Shown in pieces: positions 1-9,232 of a stretch of DNA of 64,000 bases (position 1 is its first letter; each line of letters begins with the position of its first letter). Position numbers and translations under genes: made by a program. This stretch comes from Planctomycetales bacterium ZRK34. GTDB lineage: Bacteria > Planctomycetota > Phycisphaerae > Phycisphaerales > Zrk34. The DNA lies in contig CP050848.1 of NCBI GenBank assembly GCA_014873095.1, forward strand, positions 3,345,850 through 3,409,849, given 5' to 3'. The notes beneath the pieces are model-generated. The model ran no database searches. It was not told where the DNA came from and worked only from the letters and a program-made list of their open reading frames with translations.

Positions 1-332
1 GCGGAGAAGTAGTGGTGGTGGGTTTTGCGGTGGCCATCTTTGTCGCGGGAGTAGGTTTCGTAGTGGTAGTCGAAGCCGATGAAGTTGCGATCGAGCAGGG
101 AGCCGGTGGTGATGTTGAAGGCGTACTGGCGGTGGCCCTGATGCAGGCATTTGAACAGGGGATAGCGGGCTTCGAAGCCGTGGTTTTTCGACTGGTCGAA
201 GCGCAGGCCCTTGGACTGGGCCCAGGCGGCGAGTTCCTTGCGGCGCTGGGCTGCGGCGTAAAAGCTGTAGATCAGCCCGCCGATGATGAGGGCGATGACC
301 AACGGAAACAGCAGCGGCATCAGGTTTTCCAT
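1..332 (-). CDS. Membrane-anchored hypothetical protein, 3' end cut by the window edge
   Basis: The gene reads leftwards off the window; 110 codons are visible from an ATG at 332. The N-terminus carries one hydrophobic stretch (residues about 6-24, PLLFPLVIALIIGGLIYSF) followed by a basic AAQRRKE turn, so it looks like a single-span protein with a cytoplasmic soluble domain. After the anchor come WAQSKGLRF and a segment rich in His and Tyr (YHYETYSRDKDGHRKTHHHY). I do not recognise a family. The rightward frames over the same bases have no comparable features and are treated as shadows. Confidence 0.6.
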   Translation of the reverse strand, partial: MENLMPLLFPLVIALIIGGLIYSFYAAAQRRKELAAWAQSKGLRFDQSKNHGFEARYPLFKCLHQGHRQYAFNITTGSLLDRNFIGFDYHYETYSRDKDGHRKTHHHYFS

Positions 333-598
333 GGATTTCAGTGTACTGCATCTCGGCGTGGCGTAAACGGCAATCGACGCCGGGGCGTGGCGAAACTGCC
401 ACGGTTTGATGTCGCCTGCCGTCCCCCAATCTGCCTGCGGGGCTGCAAAAAATGGTTGATGCCTGCACCGGTCGGGTTATAACATGAAGACTGTATCGCA
501 GCCTTCGGGGTGAAGTACATCACATACATATGCGAATTCTCCGTCGCGGCGGCGGAGCTTGAACCTGTTGATATTTTCAACCAAGGGGATGACACATC

Positions 599-1294
599 AT
601 GTGGAGCGACAAACTCACCGAAGGATCGGCGCTCGGCGTGGGCTATGAAATCTACGCCCACACCGGCGTGGTCAAACACACCGACACGCGCAGCGAAACC
701 TCCGTCGAAGGGTCTTTCACCGGCGGAACCACCACCAACTATGGCGGCGGCGTGAGCGTCTCACAACCCGGCCACGGCTACGTCTCATCCAAGACGACCA
801 ACTTTCAGAACATCTACCTCACCGATGACGAAGGCAACGACCACACCGTCCACCTCGTCGACTTTCTGGTCGCCTGCGCCGCGGGCCATAAGCTGACGAT
901 GTACATGATGGCCAAGCCCGGCAAAGGCAGCGGCACCTACTTCAAGGCAGTCAATGTAAACACGCGCGAACGCTACGACCACGGCAAGGGCGCCCGCTCG
1001 GAGTTGTTTCCCTGGCGGTTGTGGATGGGCATCACGGGAGCGTTCATCGCGCTGGTGTTCTTGTCGAGCATCGGCGGCGAGGACGCGACGTTCTGGGGCA
1101 CGGTGGTGCTGTCGCTGTTCTGCGGGGCGCTGTTCGGGGCGGTGCTGTGGTGCGTCGGCTGGTGCGTCAGCTTCGCCCGGGCCACCATCGCCACAAGTGA
1201 TGGCCACTTCAAAGCCCACGTCAGCGAAGCGCTCACCGGCAAGGGCGCCGCGAAGATGCCCGAAGCGTCCGAAGCGCCCGCCGCCCCGGTCTGA
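599..1294 (+). CDS. Two-span membrane protein of unknown function
   Basis: 231 codons from an ATG preceded by AAGGGGAT about ten bases upstream. Residues 1-130 are soluble, with a Gly/Ser/Thr-rich patch (SFTGGTTTNYGGG). Two hydrophobic helices follow at about 138-158 (WMGITGAFIALVFLSSIGG) and 163-190 (TFWGTVVLSLFCGALFGAVL), then a short Ala/Pro-rich tail. That order puts the long N-terminal domain on one side of the membrane and a short tail on the same side. No catalytic motif is visible and no family is recognised. It converges with the radical SAM gene, with 11 bases between the stops. Confidence 0.6.
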   Translation: MWSDKLTEGSALGVGYEIYAHTGVVKHTDTRSETSVEGSFTGGTTTNYGGGVSVSQPGHGYVSSKTTNFQNIYLTDDEGNDHTVHLVDFLVACAAGHKLTMYMMAKPGKGSGTYFKAVNVNTRERYDHGKGARSELFPWRLWMGITGAFIALVFLSSIGGEDATFWGTVVLSLFCGALFGAVLWCVGWCVSFARATIATSDGHFKAHVSEALTGKGAAKMPEASEAPAAPV

Positions 1295-1305
1295 TCTTGT
1301 CTGAG

Positions 1306-2397
1306 TTACACGCAAGCCGGGTCGATCGTCCGTTCGTTCAGCGGTGAAGTCGAACCGTCGCCGCGCCGGATGGCGGTGAAACCCGCTTCGTAGAGCATGC
1401 GACGAGCGCCGATGATGTCGAGCCCGCGGTGGTCGCGTGTGTCGGTCGAGGTGTCGCGCGGGTTGGCGCCGGCCTCGGCGTAAACGACGTTGGCGCCCGA
1501 AGTCAGCCCGATGAGGTTCGGCTCATGCACGGCGATCGTGGTTGTCTCCGCGCAGGCCCCCGACGCCAGCGAAACAACCGCCGTGATCTGGCCCAGCCGC
1601 AGCTCGCTGATCTGACCTCGCTGAGCCAGCGGTGAATGGTCGAGCCAGACACGCCGCATGGCGGCATGCTGAAAACACCCGCGCTCCACGCCGAGCATCA
1701 GTTGATCGACGATTTCGGTTGGCGTGTGCTCGGGGCCCAGCGGTTCGCAGCAGTAGTACCAGTCCAGGTCCGCCTCGCGCACCGCATCGATCGTCCGCAA
1801 CCGTTCCGCCGGATCCAGCACGGTGTCATCACCCTCGCGCAGACGCTGCACGTGATACGCGCCGTCGACGCCCGCCGCCTTCAGCGCCTCGGCCTGCTGG
1901 CGATCGAAGTCGCCGATGTTCACGACGATCTGCGTCTGCAGCGGCAGCGCCTTGCGAACGCCCGCCACGATGCTCGTCAGGCGATCGATCTCGAACGTAT
2001 GCATCGTCATCAGAAACAGCGCATACAGATCGCCGCCGCCGGCCAGGCCTTCAGCCTGCTCGATGATCTGGTCGAGGCTGAGCCGCGTTTCGGGAAATTG
2101 CGTGTGCCCCTCACCAAACACGCAGAACCCGCAGCGCGCCGGGCAGGCGAAGGTTTCGATGCCGATCTGTCCCAGCAGCATCGCCTGATTGCCGAACCGC
2201 CGCCGCGAGAGCGTGTCCGCCACCGCCCGGGTCAGATTCGCTTCAATCGTTCGTTCATGAAAACCGAGCAGCGCCTCGCACTGCTCACGCCCCGGTGCGC
2301 GACCGGCCAACGCTTCATTGAGAATGCCCCGAACCCCCGAATCAATCTTCGAATCAATTCCGCCGTCGATCAGTTGACCGGATTCGCCTTCAAGCAT
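1306..2397 (-). CDS. BioB-like radical SAM protein
   Basis: Translated from ATG 2397 (GGAG eight bases upstream; an in-frame GTG at 2526 would only add a low-complexity leader) the product is 363 residues. The radical SAM signature is Cys85-x3-Cys89-x2-Cys92 (CPARCGFC), which would bind the 4Fe-4S cluster that cleaves S-adenosylmethionine. The overall pattern (helical N-terminus, cluster loop near residue 85, TIM-barrel strands such as TQIVVNIGDF) resembles the biotin synthase/HydE/PylB superfamily. The typical BioB residues around the cluster (PEDC.YC) are not kept, and no bio genes are nearby, so biotin synthesis is not assured. Substrate unknown. Confidence 0.75.
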   Translation of the reverse strand: MLEGESGQLIDGGIDSKIDSGVRGILNEALAGRAPGREQCEALLGFHERTIEANLTRAVADTLSRRRFGNQAMLLGQIGIETFACPARCGFCVFGEGHTQFPETRLSLDQIIEQAEGLAGGGDLYALFLMTMHTFEIDRLTSIVAGVRKALPLQTQIVVNIGDFDRQQAEALKAAGVDGAYHVQRLREGDDTVLDPAERLRTIDAVREADLDWYYCCEPLGPEHTPTEIVDQLMLGVERGCFQHAAMRRVWLDHSPLAQRGQISELRLGQITAVVSLASGACAETTTIAVHEPNLIGLTSGANVVYAEAGANPRDTSTDTRDHRGLDIIGARRMLYEAGFTAIRRGDGSTSPLNERTIDPACV

Positions 2398-2520
2398 GAT
2401 GCGCACTCCGCAAAAACATGCATGATCACATCGCGCCCGGCTGCTCACCATCGGGGCAGACTCGAATCGGCATGGTGTATTTTTGTCACGCTGAGATCGT
2501 GTCGCAGCCAGGTGATCAAT

Positions 2521-2546
2521 TGCCACTCGGTCGGTATCAACCGCCG
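2521..2546. repeat. 26-bp copy of a segment of the gene at 4452-4961
   Basis: Bases 2521-2546 match 4561-4586 with a single mismatch (t at 2535, a at 4575). In the minus frame the upstream copy reads ERRLIPTEWQ, identical over RRLIPTEWQ to the methyltransferase-fold protein. It lies in the 240-base gap before the GH127 gene, so the GH127 gene is bracketed by the two matches. It may be a remnant of a duplicated neighbour gene. Confidence 0.6.
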
Positions 2547-2638
2547 CTCTGCTTCAAGAAGGCCGGGTGATCACCGGTTCATCTTGTGTCCACACCGATT
2601 CTTTCGCAGAATGGCAGTCTCACTTACAGGAGGCGGCC

Positions 2639-4471
2639 ATGTTTTATCGCGGGCGAATCATTGCGGCGATCCTTGTGCTGTTTTCGATCGTGACCCTGTG
2701 TGGCGCTCAGACGCTCGAGCCGCTGAGTGTGCAGCAGGTGGGTGTTGGCGGTGAGATCGGTCGGCGCATTGATGTGACAATCAACAACAACCTGCTGGCG
2801 CTCGATGCAGACCGCGACTTTTTGCCCCCGTTTGTGGAGCGCAAAAAAAGCAGCGGATACATCGGCCTCGGCAAGTTGATCGATGCCGCCGTACGTCTTG
2901 CAGCTTACAGCCGCAATCCCGATGCCCTGGCGCTGAAGAATCATCTGGTCGACTTTGTCATTCAGAATCAGACTGAAGACGGTTATGTCGGCATGCTCGC
3001 CGAGCCTCAGCGCATCAAGGGCCTGTGGGATATTCACGAGGTTGGGTATCTGGTCTGGGGGTTGGTCGCCGACTACGAACTGTTCAACTCGCAACGCTCA
3101 CTGGATGCAGCCCGTAAGGCGGCGGATTACGTCATCACCCGTTGGTCGCAGGTGCCGGAGGATTGGAGTCAGAAGACCGGCGTGGCAACACATGTTGCGG
3201 TCACCGGACTCGAACGCGCCATGCTCGCGCTGTACCGCGCCACCGGTCAGCACCGTTATCTCGATTTTGTCACGCAGACGCGCCGCCTGCCCCAGTGGGA
3301 TTTGCCGATTGTCATCGGAAGACGCCGCCTGATTGAAGGTCACATCTATGCCTACGCGGCGCGTAGTCTGGCCCAGCTTGAACTGGCCCGCATGACCGAT
3401 GCCCCGGACCTGCCCGCGCCGGCTGGTCGCATGATCGATTTCATGACCGGTGGCGATGGCATGATGATCACCGGCGCCACCGGCCAGTGGGAAATCTGGA
3501 CGGATGATCAGGACGGACGCGGCGAGCTCGGCGAAACATGCGCGACCTGTTACCAGATTCGCGTGTGCGACGCGCTGCTGCGCAAGACCACCGACAGCCG
3601 ATTTGGCGATCTGATCGAACGCATGATCTACAACACGCTTTTCGCCGCCCAGTCGCCCGATGGTCGTAAGCTCCGTTACTTTGCTCCGACCCAGGGGCCG
3701 CGCGTTTACTTCGATGGCGACACCTATTGCTGCCCGTGCAACTACCGACGCATCGTCAGCGAATTACCAACCTTCGTGTATTACCGTTCGGATGATCCGG
3801 CCGCATTGGCGGTCAATCTTTACACAGAGTCGACAGCCACGCTGCCCGTTGCCGAAGTTCCCGTCACGGTCAAACAGACGACCGACTATCCCTCCAGCGG
3901 CCGCGTGAAGATACAGGTTGATCCCGAAAAGCCTGTGGCTTTTGTGATGCGTTTGCGTATTCCGTTGTGGGCGGATGGTGTGAAGGTGCTGGTCAATGAA
4001 GCGCCGATTGACGGGCCGATCATGCCGGGGCGTTTTCTACCGATCAAGCGCCAGTGGCGAGCCGGCGATGTGATCGCCATCGACATGGCCATGCCATGGC
4101 GGCTGGTCAAAGGCCGCCAACGGCAAGCCGGTCGCGCCGCGGTGATGCGCGGCCCCATGGTGTTCTGTCTGAATCCGTCACAGCACCCCAATCTGAACAA
4201 GCAGGACGGCGCTGATCTTGAGCGCCTGTTGATCGACCCCTCATCGCTGAAGCTCGTTGCTGATGATTCCGTGCGACCCGGCGGCATGGGCTGCCGTGTG
4301 GGTATGTGGCGATCGAGCTTTGGTCTGGGCGGCAAGCCGGATTATGAATTGACGCTCAGTGAGTTCGCCGATCCCGGCGGGCGCGCGACGTACTTCCGCT
4401 TGCGCGAGCCGGGGATGGCGGTCGACGATGGATTGCTGACGACTCCGATGCTCACGCCGCGGCGACAATGA
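2639..4471 (+). CDS. Exported GH127-family glycoside hydrolase (DUF1680 type)
   Basis: ATG 2639 follows a perfect AGGAGG five bases upstream and opens a signal peptide (IIAAILVLFSIVTLCGA), so the 610-residue product is exported. The family removes beta-L-arabinofuranose from plant arabinoglycans and uses a zinc-bound cysteine. The key residues are present: GETC gives Glu299 and Cys301, and CCPCN gives Cys364-Cys365, matching the Glu/Cys/Cys-Cys zinc site of characterised GH127 enzymes. Glu285 (QWEIW) sits where the acid/base is expected. The middle of the protein fits the alpha/alpha barrel, the C-terminus a beta-sandwich. The 3' end overlaps the convergent methyltransferase-like gene by 20 bases. 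Exact substrate is inferred. Confidence 0.85.
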   Translation: MFYRGRIIAAILVLFSIVTLCGAQTLEPLSVQQVGVGGEIGRRIDVTINNNLLALDADRDFLPPFVERKKSSGYIGLGKLIDAAVRLAAYSRNPDALALKNHLVDFVIQNQTEDGYVGMLAEPQRIKGLWDIHEVGYLVWGLVADYELFNSQRSLDAARKAADYVITRWSQVPEDWSQKTGVATHVAVTGLERAMLALYRATGQHRYLDFVTQTRRLPQWDLPIVIGRRRLIEGHIYAYAARSLAQLELARMTDAPDLPAPAGRMIDFMTGGDGMMITGATGQWEIWTDDQDGRGELGETCATCYQIRVCDALLRKTTDSRFGDLIERMIYNTLFAAQSPDGRKLRYFAPTQGPRVYFDGDTYCCPCNYRRIVSELPTFVYYRSDDPAALAVNLYTESTATLPVAEVPVTVKQTTDYPSSGRVKIQVDPEKPVAFVMRLRIPLWADGVKVLVNEAPIDGPIMPGRFLPIKRQWRAGDVIAIDMAMPWRLVKGRQRQAGRAAVMRGPMVFCLNPSQHPNLNKQDGADLERLLIDPSSLKLVADDSVRPGGMGCRVGMWRSSFGLGGKPDYELTLSEFADPGGRATYFRLREPGMAVDDGLLTTPMLTPRRQ

Positions 4472-4961
4472 TGTCGTCAGGCACGATGCCGGGCGCGTAG
4501 GCGATCTGGTAGTCGGGGTTGATCCGTCGCAGGGCGGCGTGCACATCCAACTCGTTCATCTGCCACTCGGTCGGAATCAACCGCCGATCGTCGATGAGGA
4601 TGGTGTGCGTTTTGATCGGGTGGGCTGCGATCAACTGCAACTCGCCGAGCACGGGGTAGGGCACGACGCCGCCGGTCAGCGGGCCCGAGCGGTGCGCGTC
4701 CAGCCAGAACGTCGCGGGCGTGTCGAGCTGCGCCAGAATGCCCGGCAGGTGTGAAAGCGTATCGCCGTGCAGCAGCGTGACGCGCGGCTCATCAGCGAAC
4801 TTCGCCACCGCGTCCTGGTGCAGCTTGTTGTCGATCTCGATGCTGATCACGCGCTCGAATCCGACGTCCAGCGCCTTCTGCACGGTCATTCCCATGAAAG
4901 TTCCGGTTTCAACAAACACCGGATTGCGATACTTCCGCAGCGTGTCGATGTCGATAGGCAT
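4452..4961 (-). CDS. Small class I SAM-methyltransferase-fold protein
   Basis: 169 residues. The start of a Rossmann methyltransferase fold is visible: VFVETGTFMGMTVQKAL (strand 1, Gly-containing loop, helix), then RVISIEID (acidic end of strand 2), LLHGDT and TFWLDAH (motifs after strands 3 and 4). The C-terminus reads TILIDDRRLIPTE. It is short compared with catalytic methyltransferases that have their own substrate domain. It overlaps the end of the GH127 gene tail to tail. The substrate is unknown, and an enzymatically silent fold is possible. Confidence 0.6.
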   Translation of the reverse strand: MPIDIDTLRKYRNPVFVETGTFMGMTVQKALDVGFERVISIEIDNKLHQDAVAKFADEPRVTLLHGDTLSHLPGILAQLDTPATFWLDAHRSGPLTGGVVPYPVLGELQLIAAHPIKTHTILIDDRRLIPTEWQMNELDVHAALRRINPDYQIAYAPGIVPDDIIVAAA

Positions 4962-5068
4962 GGTGCGTTTATCGGTCGTGCGGAGTCGTCCGCTGTAAAA
5001 AAACAGACAGACCCCGACGGCTCGCGGGGCTCGTCATCGGGCTTGGAGGGAGAATTAATGGCGAAGGG

Positions 5069-7753
5069 TCAATGCGTGAGCTTGACGCGGGTGGGGAGTT
5101 TGGCGTGCTCGTCGAAGAGGATCAGTTCGTTGGGCTTGTCGGTGTGCAGCCACGGCTCGGGGAGGTAGACCCGTTTGTGGGGGCCGACCTTTTTGTTGGT
5201 GTGGGTCGCGAGGAAGTAGCGACCGGCGTTGTGGCCGTTGCAGAAGACCTGGCCCTTGGACATGTCCGTCAGTTCGACGAACAGCGGGGCGGAGGTGTCG
5301 TTGATGGTGAAGGTCGATTTGAAGAAAGCGGGAACATTCGGCAGCGAGCGCGGCAGGTCGGTGAATTCTTTCTTGGCGGGCATCTGCCAGCGGGCATACC
5401 ACCAGTCGGCCTTCTCGGACAGCACCTCGACGACTTCATAAAGCGCAGCGTTTTTCTGCGGATTGAATCGACCGGCGACCTCGTCGATCAGCGCGAGCGT
5501 GATCTTGTTCTTGCCTTTGTGCAGGTGATCCTCGAGGACGTATTGTCGGGTGATGCCGGAGCCGATGTCGATGGCCACGGGCTTGGAGTTCACCATCACG
5601 ACGCTGCGGGGACGATCGCCGCTCAGCGCGAGCACGAGCGTCTTCTTCGTCGACAGGTTGACCTCGAAGGTGTACTGCGGGAAGGGCCGACGATCGTTCT
5701 CGGCACAGCGCGGTACGTAACCGGTCAGCTCGAAAGGATTGACCCGCGGGGCGGACTGGTTCTTGGGCTTGGGCAGGCGGACGGTCTTGACCGCCAGCAG
5801 GTGTCCGAACAGGCCTTTGGGATCGGTGATGCCGAGGTCCTGGCTGAAGCGGCCGAGGTTGTCGGCGAGGAAAATCAGCTCGGATTCACCGGAGGGGAAG
5901 TTGAAGGTGATCGGATCGAGGGTCGCCGAAGCGCCGACGCCGAGGATCGATTTGAACTTGCCTTCGTGATACAGGTGCAGGCGATCGCCGGATTGAGGAA
6001 TCAGCAGCTTGGATCCCGACTTGGCCTTGGCACGGTCGATGCGGACGCGGTACCAACCGTAGCCCAGGTCGGCACCGCAGGCTTCGAGGGAAGCCGGGCC
6101 GTCGAGCGTGGCGTAGCGCGGGGCTGAGCCGTCGATATAGGCGTCGACCGGGGCGACCTGCCATGCGTCGAACTTCGGCTTGGCGCGGCGCGGGGTGGCG
6201 GGGCGCTTGTGCTTGACGGTTTTGCCTTCGTGAGTGATTTCGAAAGCCGTGGCGAAGTCGGCGTGGGGTTTGATTTCACCTTCGGCGTCGAATCCGCTGA
6301 CACCGACGAAGAGGCTCGAGCCCTTGGCGTAGGCGGCGTCGACCTGCTGTTCGTTGAGCACGATTAGCGTAAGGTCGTGGCGCTTGTGGACAAGCGGGTC
6401 AGCACCGGCGGCGGGGACGGTGTCGGAGAACACCGTACCGTCGACACTCACCAGCGCATCGCTGCCGGCCGGGCCGTAGAGCACCACCAGGCGGCGATCG
6501 ATGAAGGCGAACGGACGCAGGTTGGTCAGGTCGAGCGTTGCGGCGCCGTGCAGATTGGCATCGAGCACGAACCACGCCACACCGGAGTCATCATGCGTGA
6601 CGTTGAGCACATGGCCGTCGGGTGTGGTCAGCTCGATGTGGTCTGGCGCATCGTCTTCATTTTTCCAGATGAAGACGATCGAACCCTGCGAGCCGGTCTG
6701 CTGGACGACGGTGTTGCCGGTCGCGGCGACGGTGGGGTGGCCGCCGCGGTGCAGGTGGCTCATCAGCGGGGCGAAGTGTGACAGGAAAGTGCACAGCCGC
6801 TTGGTGTGATCGTACTTGGGGGTATGGCGGCCGGTCTGATCCAGCGGGGCGTGGGCGCCGTGGTCGGTGGTCAGGAAGCGGTCTTCACCGCCGGACAGTC
6901 GCCCAGCCGAGAAGCCGAAGTTCGATCCACCGGCAAATGGAGTCAGGCAGAACATGCCCCCGGCGGCGGCGACGGACGCCATGGCCTTGAGCACATGCTC
7001 GGGTGTCCGGCGGGCTGAGGCGGTATCGCCCCAGGTGTCGTGGGCGCAGGTCGGCAGACCCGCCACGAGGCATGGCGCTTCAGGCACCAGGGCGCGAATC
7101 TGGCGACAGTTGCTGAAAATATGCTCGTCGCCGGCCCAGGTGTCGATCGTGCCGGGCGTCTGCTGCCAGAGATTGTTGCGATTGGTCAGCGGAACGGCGC
7201 AACCGCTTTCGCGGAGATAGCGGACAAGCTGTTCGAGATATCCCTCGGCCTGATCTTCGTTGTGGGCGAGCCAGAGGTGCTCGACCTGCATCATCACGAT
7301 CGGTCCGGGCTTGGATTCGGTGACCTGCAGCGACTTGACCTGCCCCATCACGGCATCGAAATACCGCGCGACCAGTTGCAGAAACGCCGGACTCGACTGG
7401 CGAAGCTGCACATCCGGCTGTTGCAACAGCCAGGCGGGCAGGCCGCCCATGTCGTAGCCTTCGCCGACGAAGGGGCCCGGCCGGAGGATGCACCACATGT
7501 CTTCAGCGGCCACGAGCTGGACGAACTTCTTCAGATCGGCATCACCGTCGAAGTTGAACTTGCCCGGCTGGGGCTCGTGCACGGACCAGCAGACGGCGGT
7601 CTCGATGCAGTTGAGTCCGGCCGCCTTGGCCGAGCGGATGCGATCCGCCCACAGGGCCGCGGGGGTCCGGGCGTAGTCGATATTGCCGCCGGTCAGCCAG
7701 ATGCGGCGTGAGTCGACGATGAAGCTATGTCCGTCGTAGGTGATATTCGCCAT
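5069..7753 (-). CDS. GH35 (beta-galactosidase) homologue lacking both catalytic glutamates
   Basis: 894 residues, no signal peptide, so cytoplasmic if translated from ATG 7753. The N-terminal barrel follows GH35 closely: LNCIETAVCWSVHEPQPGKF, RPGPFVGEGYDMGGLPAWLL and FAGGSNFGFSAG. The family acid/base motif QVENEYG reads QVEHLWL (Leu160 in place of Glu). The nucleophile segment SEYWxGWFDHWG reads AGLPTCAHDTWG (Gly232 in place of Glu). The C-terminal half carries jelly-roll modules, including a GQVFCNGHNAGRYFL segment typical of GH35 tails. Conservation of the scaffold with loss of both catalytic acids suggests a sugar-binding or re-purposed protein. Function is not known. Confidence 0.8.
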   Translation of the reverse strand: MANITYDGHSFIVDSRRIWLTGGNIDYARTPAALWADRIRSAKAAGLNCIETAVCWSVHEPQPGKFNFDGDADLKKFVQLVAAEDMWCILRPGPFVGEGYDMGGLPAWLLQQPDVQLRQSSPAFLQLVARYFDAVMGQVKSLQVTESKPGPIVMMQVEHLWLAHNEDQAEGYLEQLVRYLRESGCAVPLTNRNNLWQQTPGTIDTWAGDEHIFSNCRQIRALVPEAPCLVAGLPTCAHDTWGDTASARRTPEHVLKAMASVAAAGGMFCLTPFAGGSNFGFSAGRLSGGEDRFLTTDHGAHAPLDQTGRHTPKYDHTKRLCTFLSHFAPLMSHLHRGGHPTVAATGNTVVQQTGSQGSIVFIWKNEDDAPDHIELTTPDGHVLNVTHDDSGVAWFVLDANLHGAATLDLTNLRPFAFIDRRLVVLYGPAGSDALVSVDGTVFSDTVPAAGADPLVHKRHDLTLIVLNEQQVDAAYAKGSSLFVGVSGFDAEGEIKPHADFATAFEITHEGKTVKHKRPATPRRAKPKFDAWQVAPVDAYIDGSAPRYATLDGPASLEACGADLGYGWYRVRIDRAKAKSGSKLLIPQSGDRLHLYHEGKFKSILGVGASATLDPITFNFPSGESELIFLADNLGRFSQDLGITDPKGLFGHLLAVKTVRLPKPKNQSAPRVNPFELTGYVPRCAENDRRPFPQYTFEVNLSTKKTLVLALSGDRPRSVVMVNSKPVAIDIGSGITRQYVLEDHLHKGKNKITLALIDEVAGRFNPQKNAALYEVVEVLSEKADWWYARWQMPAKKEFTDLPRSLPNVPAFFKSTFTINDTSAPLFVELTDMSKGQVFCNGHNAGRYFLATHTNKKVGPHKRVYLPEPWLHTDKPNELILFDEHAKLPTRVKLTH

Positions 7754-7838
7754 AATAAGTCTGTACGCTGAACCACAAATCCCGGTTTTCGGGCCCTCAG
7801 AATAGGTGTGAACCCTATTGGATGCAAACTTGACACGG

Positions 7839-7864
7839 GGCGGGGAGAATTAATTCTCCCCGCC
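7839..7864. repeat. 26-bp perfect palindrome after the 7876-9192 gene
   Basis: A perfect inverted repeat with 13-base arms (GGCGGGGAGAATT and its complement) begins 11 bases past the stop of the leftward gene at 7876. No T-tract follows on the minus strand, so termination is possible but not certain. A near-identical 26-bp palindrome lies inside the helicase gene at 21938-21963, which marks it as a repeat family. Confidence 0.75.
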
Positions 7865-7875
7865 TGAAAAGAGAC

Positions 7876-9192
7876 TCACCGGCCTTTCCATATCTGCTGG
7901 ATCATCGCCGCCGAGGTCGGGACCAGTCGGCGGTCGTTGCCGAGCTGTTTTTCGATGAGCTGGCGCTGGGCGTTGTAGGTGGCTTTGAGTTCGGGGTCGT
8001 TGGGGCTGAGGCGGGTGGCGACGGTGAAGCCGGTCAGCGTCGGCGTGACGGTGTCGGTGCGGAAGCTCACGGCGTTGTTGGACGAGCTGTAGTAGTAGAA
8101 CCCATACGTGCCGGGGCGGTCGTTCGGCAGAAGCTGCGGCAGCAGTTGAGCCTCGACCTGCGCCAGGTACCCGCGCTCGGGCCGATTGTACTTGCGCTTG
8201 TCGGCCTGGCGCGGGCCGTCGAGCGTGATGTTCACCTCTTCGCCGGCTCGAACGCCGGTTTCGACATACGTGTCCGCCTGCTGATTTTTCGCATTGGGGT
8301 CGGCGTTGGGGCGCGCCGCGATCGATCGCCGCGTCGTGGTCACCTTCCACATCTCCACCGAGTCGTCGTCGGCCAGAAAGTACGTCGCCAGCGAGTCGTA
8401 GTAATCCGCCGCAATCGCAATGCGCTGCTGCACCTCGACCGCCACGCCGGTTTTGCCCGACTGCGAAGCCTTGTGCTGGCGCACACGCATGTAACCCATA
8501 TCACGCTTGCCGTCGAGCACGCGGTACCACTGCTCGCCGATCAGCGCTTTGTGTATCTGCTCCGGCCGAAGCTCCGTGCGCCATTCGATGCCGAGTTTGA
8601 GCTGCTCGGCACGCTGCTTGGCGATCTGTTCGGGGTTCATCCGCTGCATCGATCCAAGCACCGCCTCGAAGGTGTCGTGGGCGATGGGGTATTCATTCAG
8701 GGCGCTGGTGACTTCCATGACCGCGAAGGTCTGCGGATCAAGCTGCATGATCGCCTGGCCCAGCAGGATGTCTTCACCCTTGGCGGATTTGGTCTGGGCG
8801 TAGATCACCGCGGCGGGCTGATCGGCGATGGTGATGTTGGACTTTTCTTCGAGGATGTGGTTGACGCTGATGCGGCTGAGGATCTGCTCGCGGGCTTCCT
8901 TGGTGACCTGCTTGAGCGTGAGAATGCTGCGCGAGCGCTTCACGTGCAGCGAGATCGAAATCTGGTTCAGTTGATCTTCGACGCGGGCGGCAGCGGTGTC
9001 GGCGGTGCGCGAGACCACTCGCATGTCCTGCGGAATCAGAAACGACAGCCCATAGGCGCGGTCGTGCCATCGCTGATCGGTCAGCGGCCGGGCCTTGCTG
9101 GGGGCGGTTTTGTCCGCGGCCGACAGCGGGGCGGCGGTCGACGCGGCGGCGACGGCCAGCAGAATCAACATTCGAAAACGGCGGCCGATCAT
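7876..9192 (-). CDS. Exported hypothetical protein
   Basis: ATG 9192 is chosen because GGAG lies seven bases upstream and a signal peptide follows at once (MLILLAVAAASTAAPLSAAD); an earlier in-frame codon would bury it. The 438-residue product begins its mature part with an amphipathic domain (YGLSFLIPQDMRVV) like stress-response or lipid-modified 'DUF' domains that sense membrane state, then a beta-rich second half (GEQWYRVLDGKRDMGYMRV). No catalytic signature is visible. It is the second gene of a leftward pair, 40 bases after the 9233-10459 gene, whose product has a similar opening (VGVFKFERPSSW), so the two may act together outside the cytoplasmic membrane. Confidence 0.6.
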   Translation of the reverse strand: MIGRRFRMLILLAVAAASTAAPLSAADKTAPSKARPLTDQRWHDRAYGLSFLIPQDMRVVSRTADTAAARVEDQLNQISISLHVKRSRSILTLKQVTKEAREQILSRISVNHILEEKSNITIADQPAAVIYAQTKSAKGEDILLGQAIMQLDPQTFAVMEVTSALNEYPIAHDTFEAVLGSMQRMNPEQIAKQRAEQLKLGIEWRTELRPEQIHKALIGEQWYRVLDGKRDMGYMRVRQHKASQSGKTGVAVEVQQRIAIAADYYDSLATYFLADDDSVEMWKVTTTRRSIAARPNADPNAKNQQADTYVETGVRAGEEVNITLDGPRQADKRKYNRPERGYLAQVEAQLLPQLLPNDRPGTYGFYYYSSSNNAVSFRTDTVTPTLTGFTVATRLSPNDPELKATYNAQRQLIEKQLGNDRRLVPTSAAMIQQIWKGR

Positions 9193-9232
9193 GATCAGGC
9201 TCCGTGGCGGGTAATTTGACGCAACGATCGGA

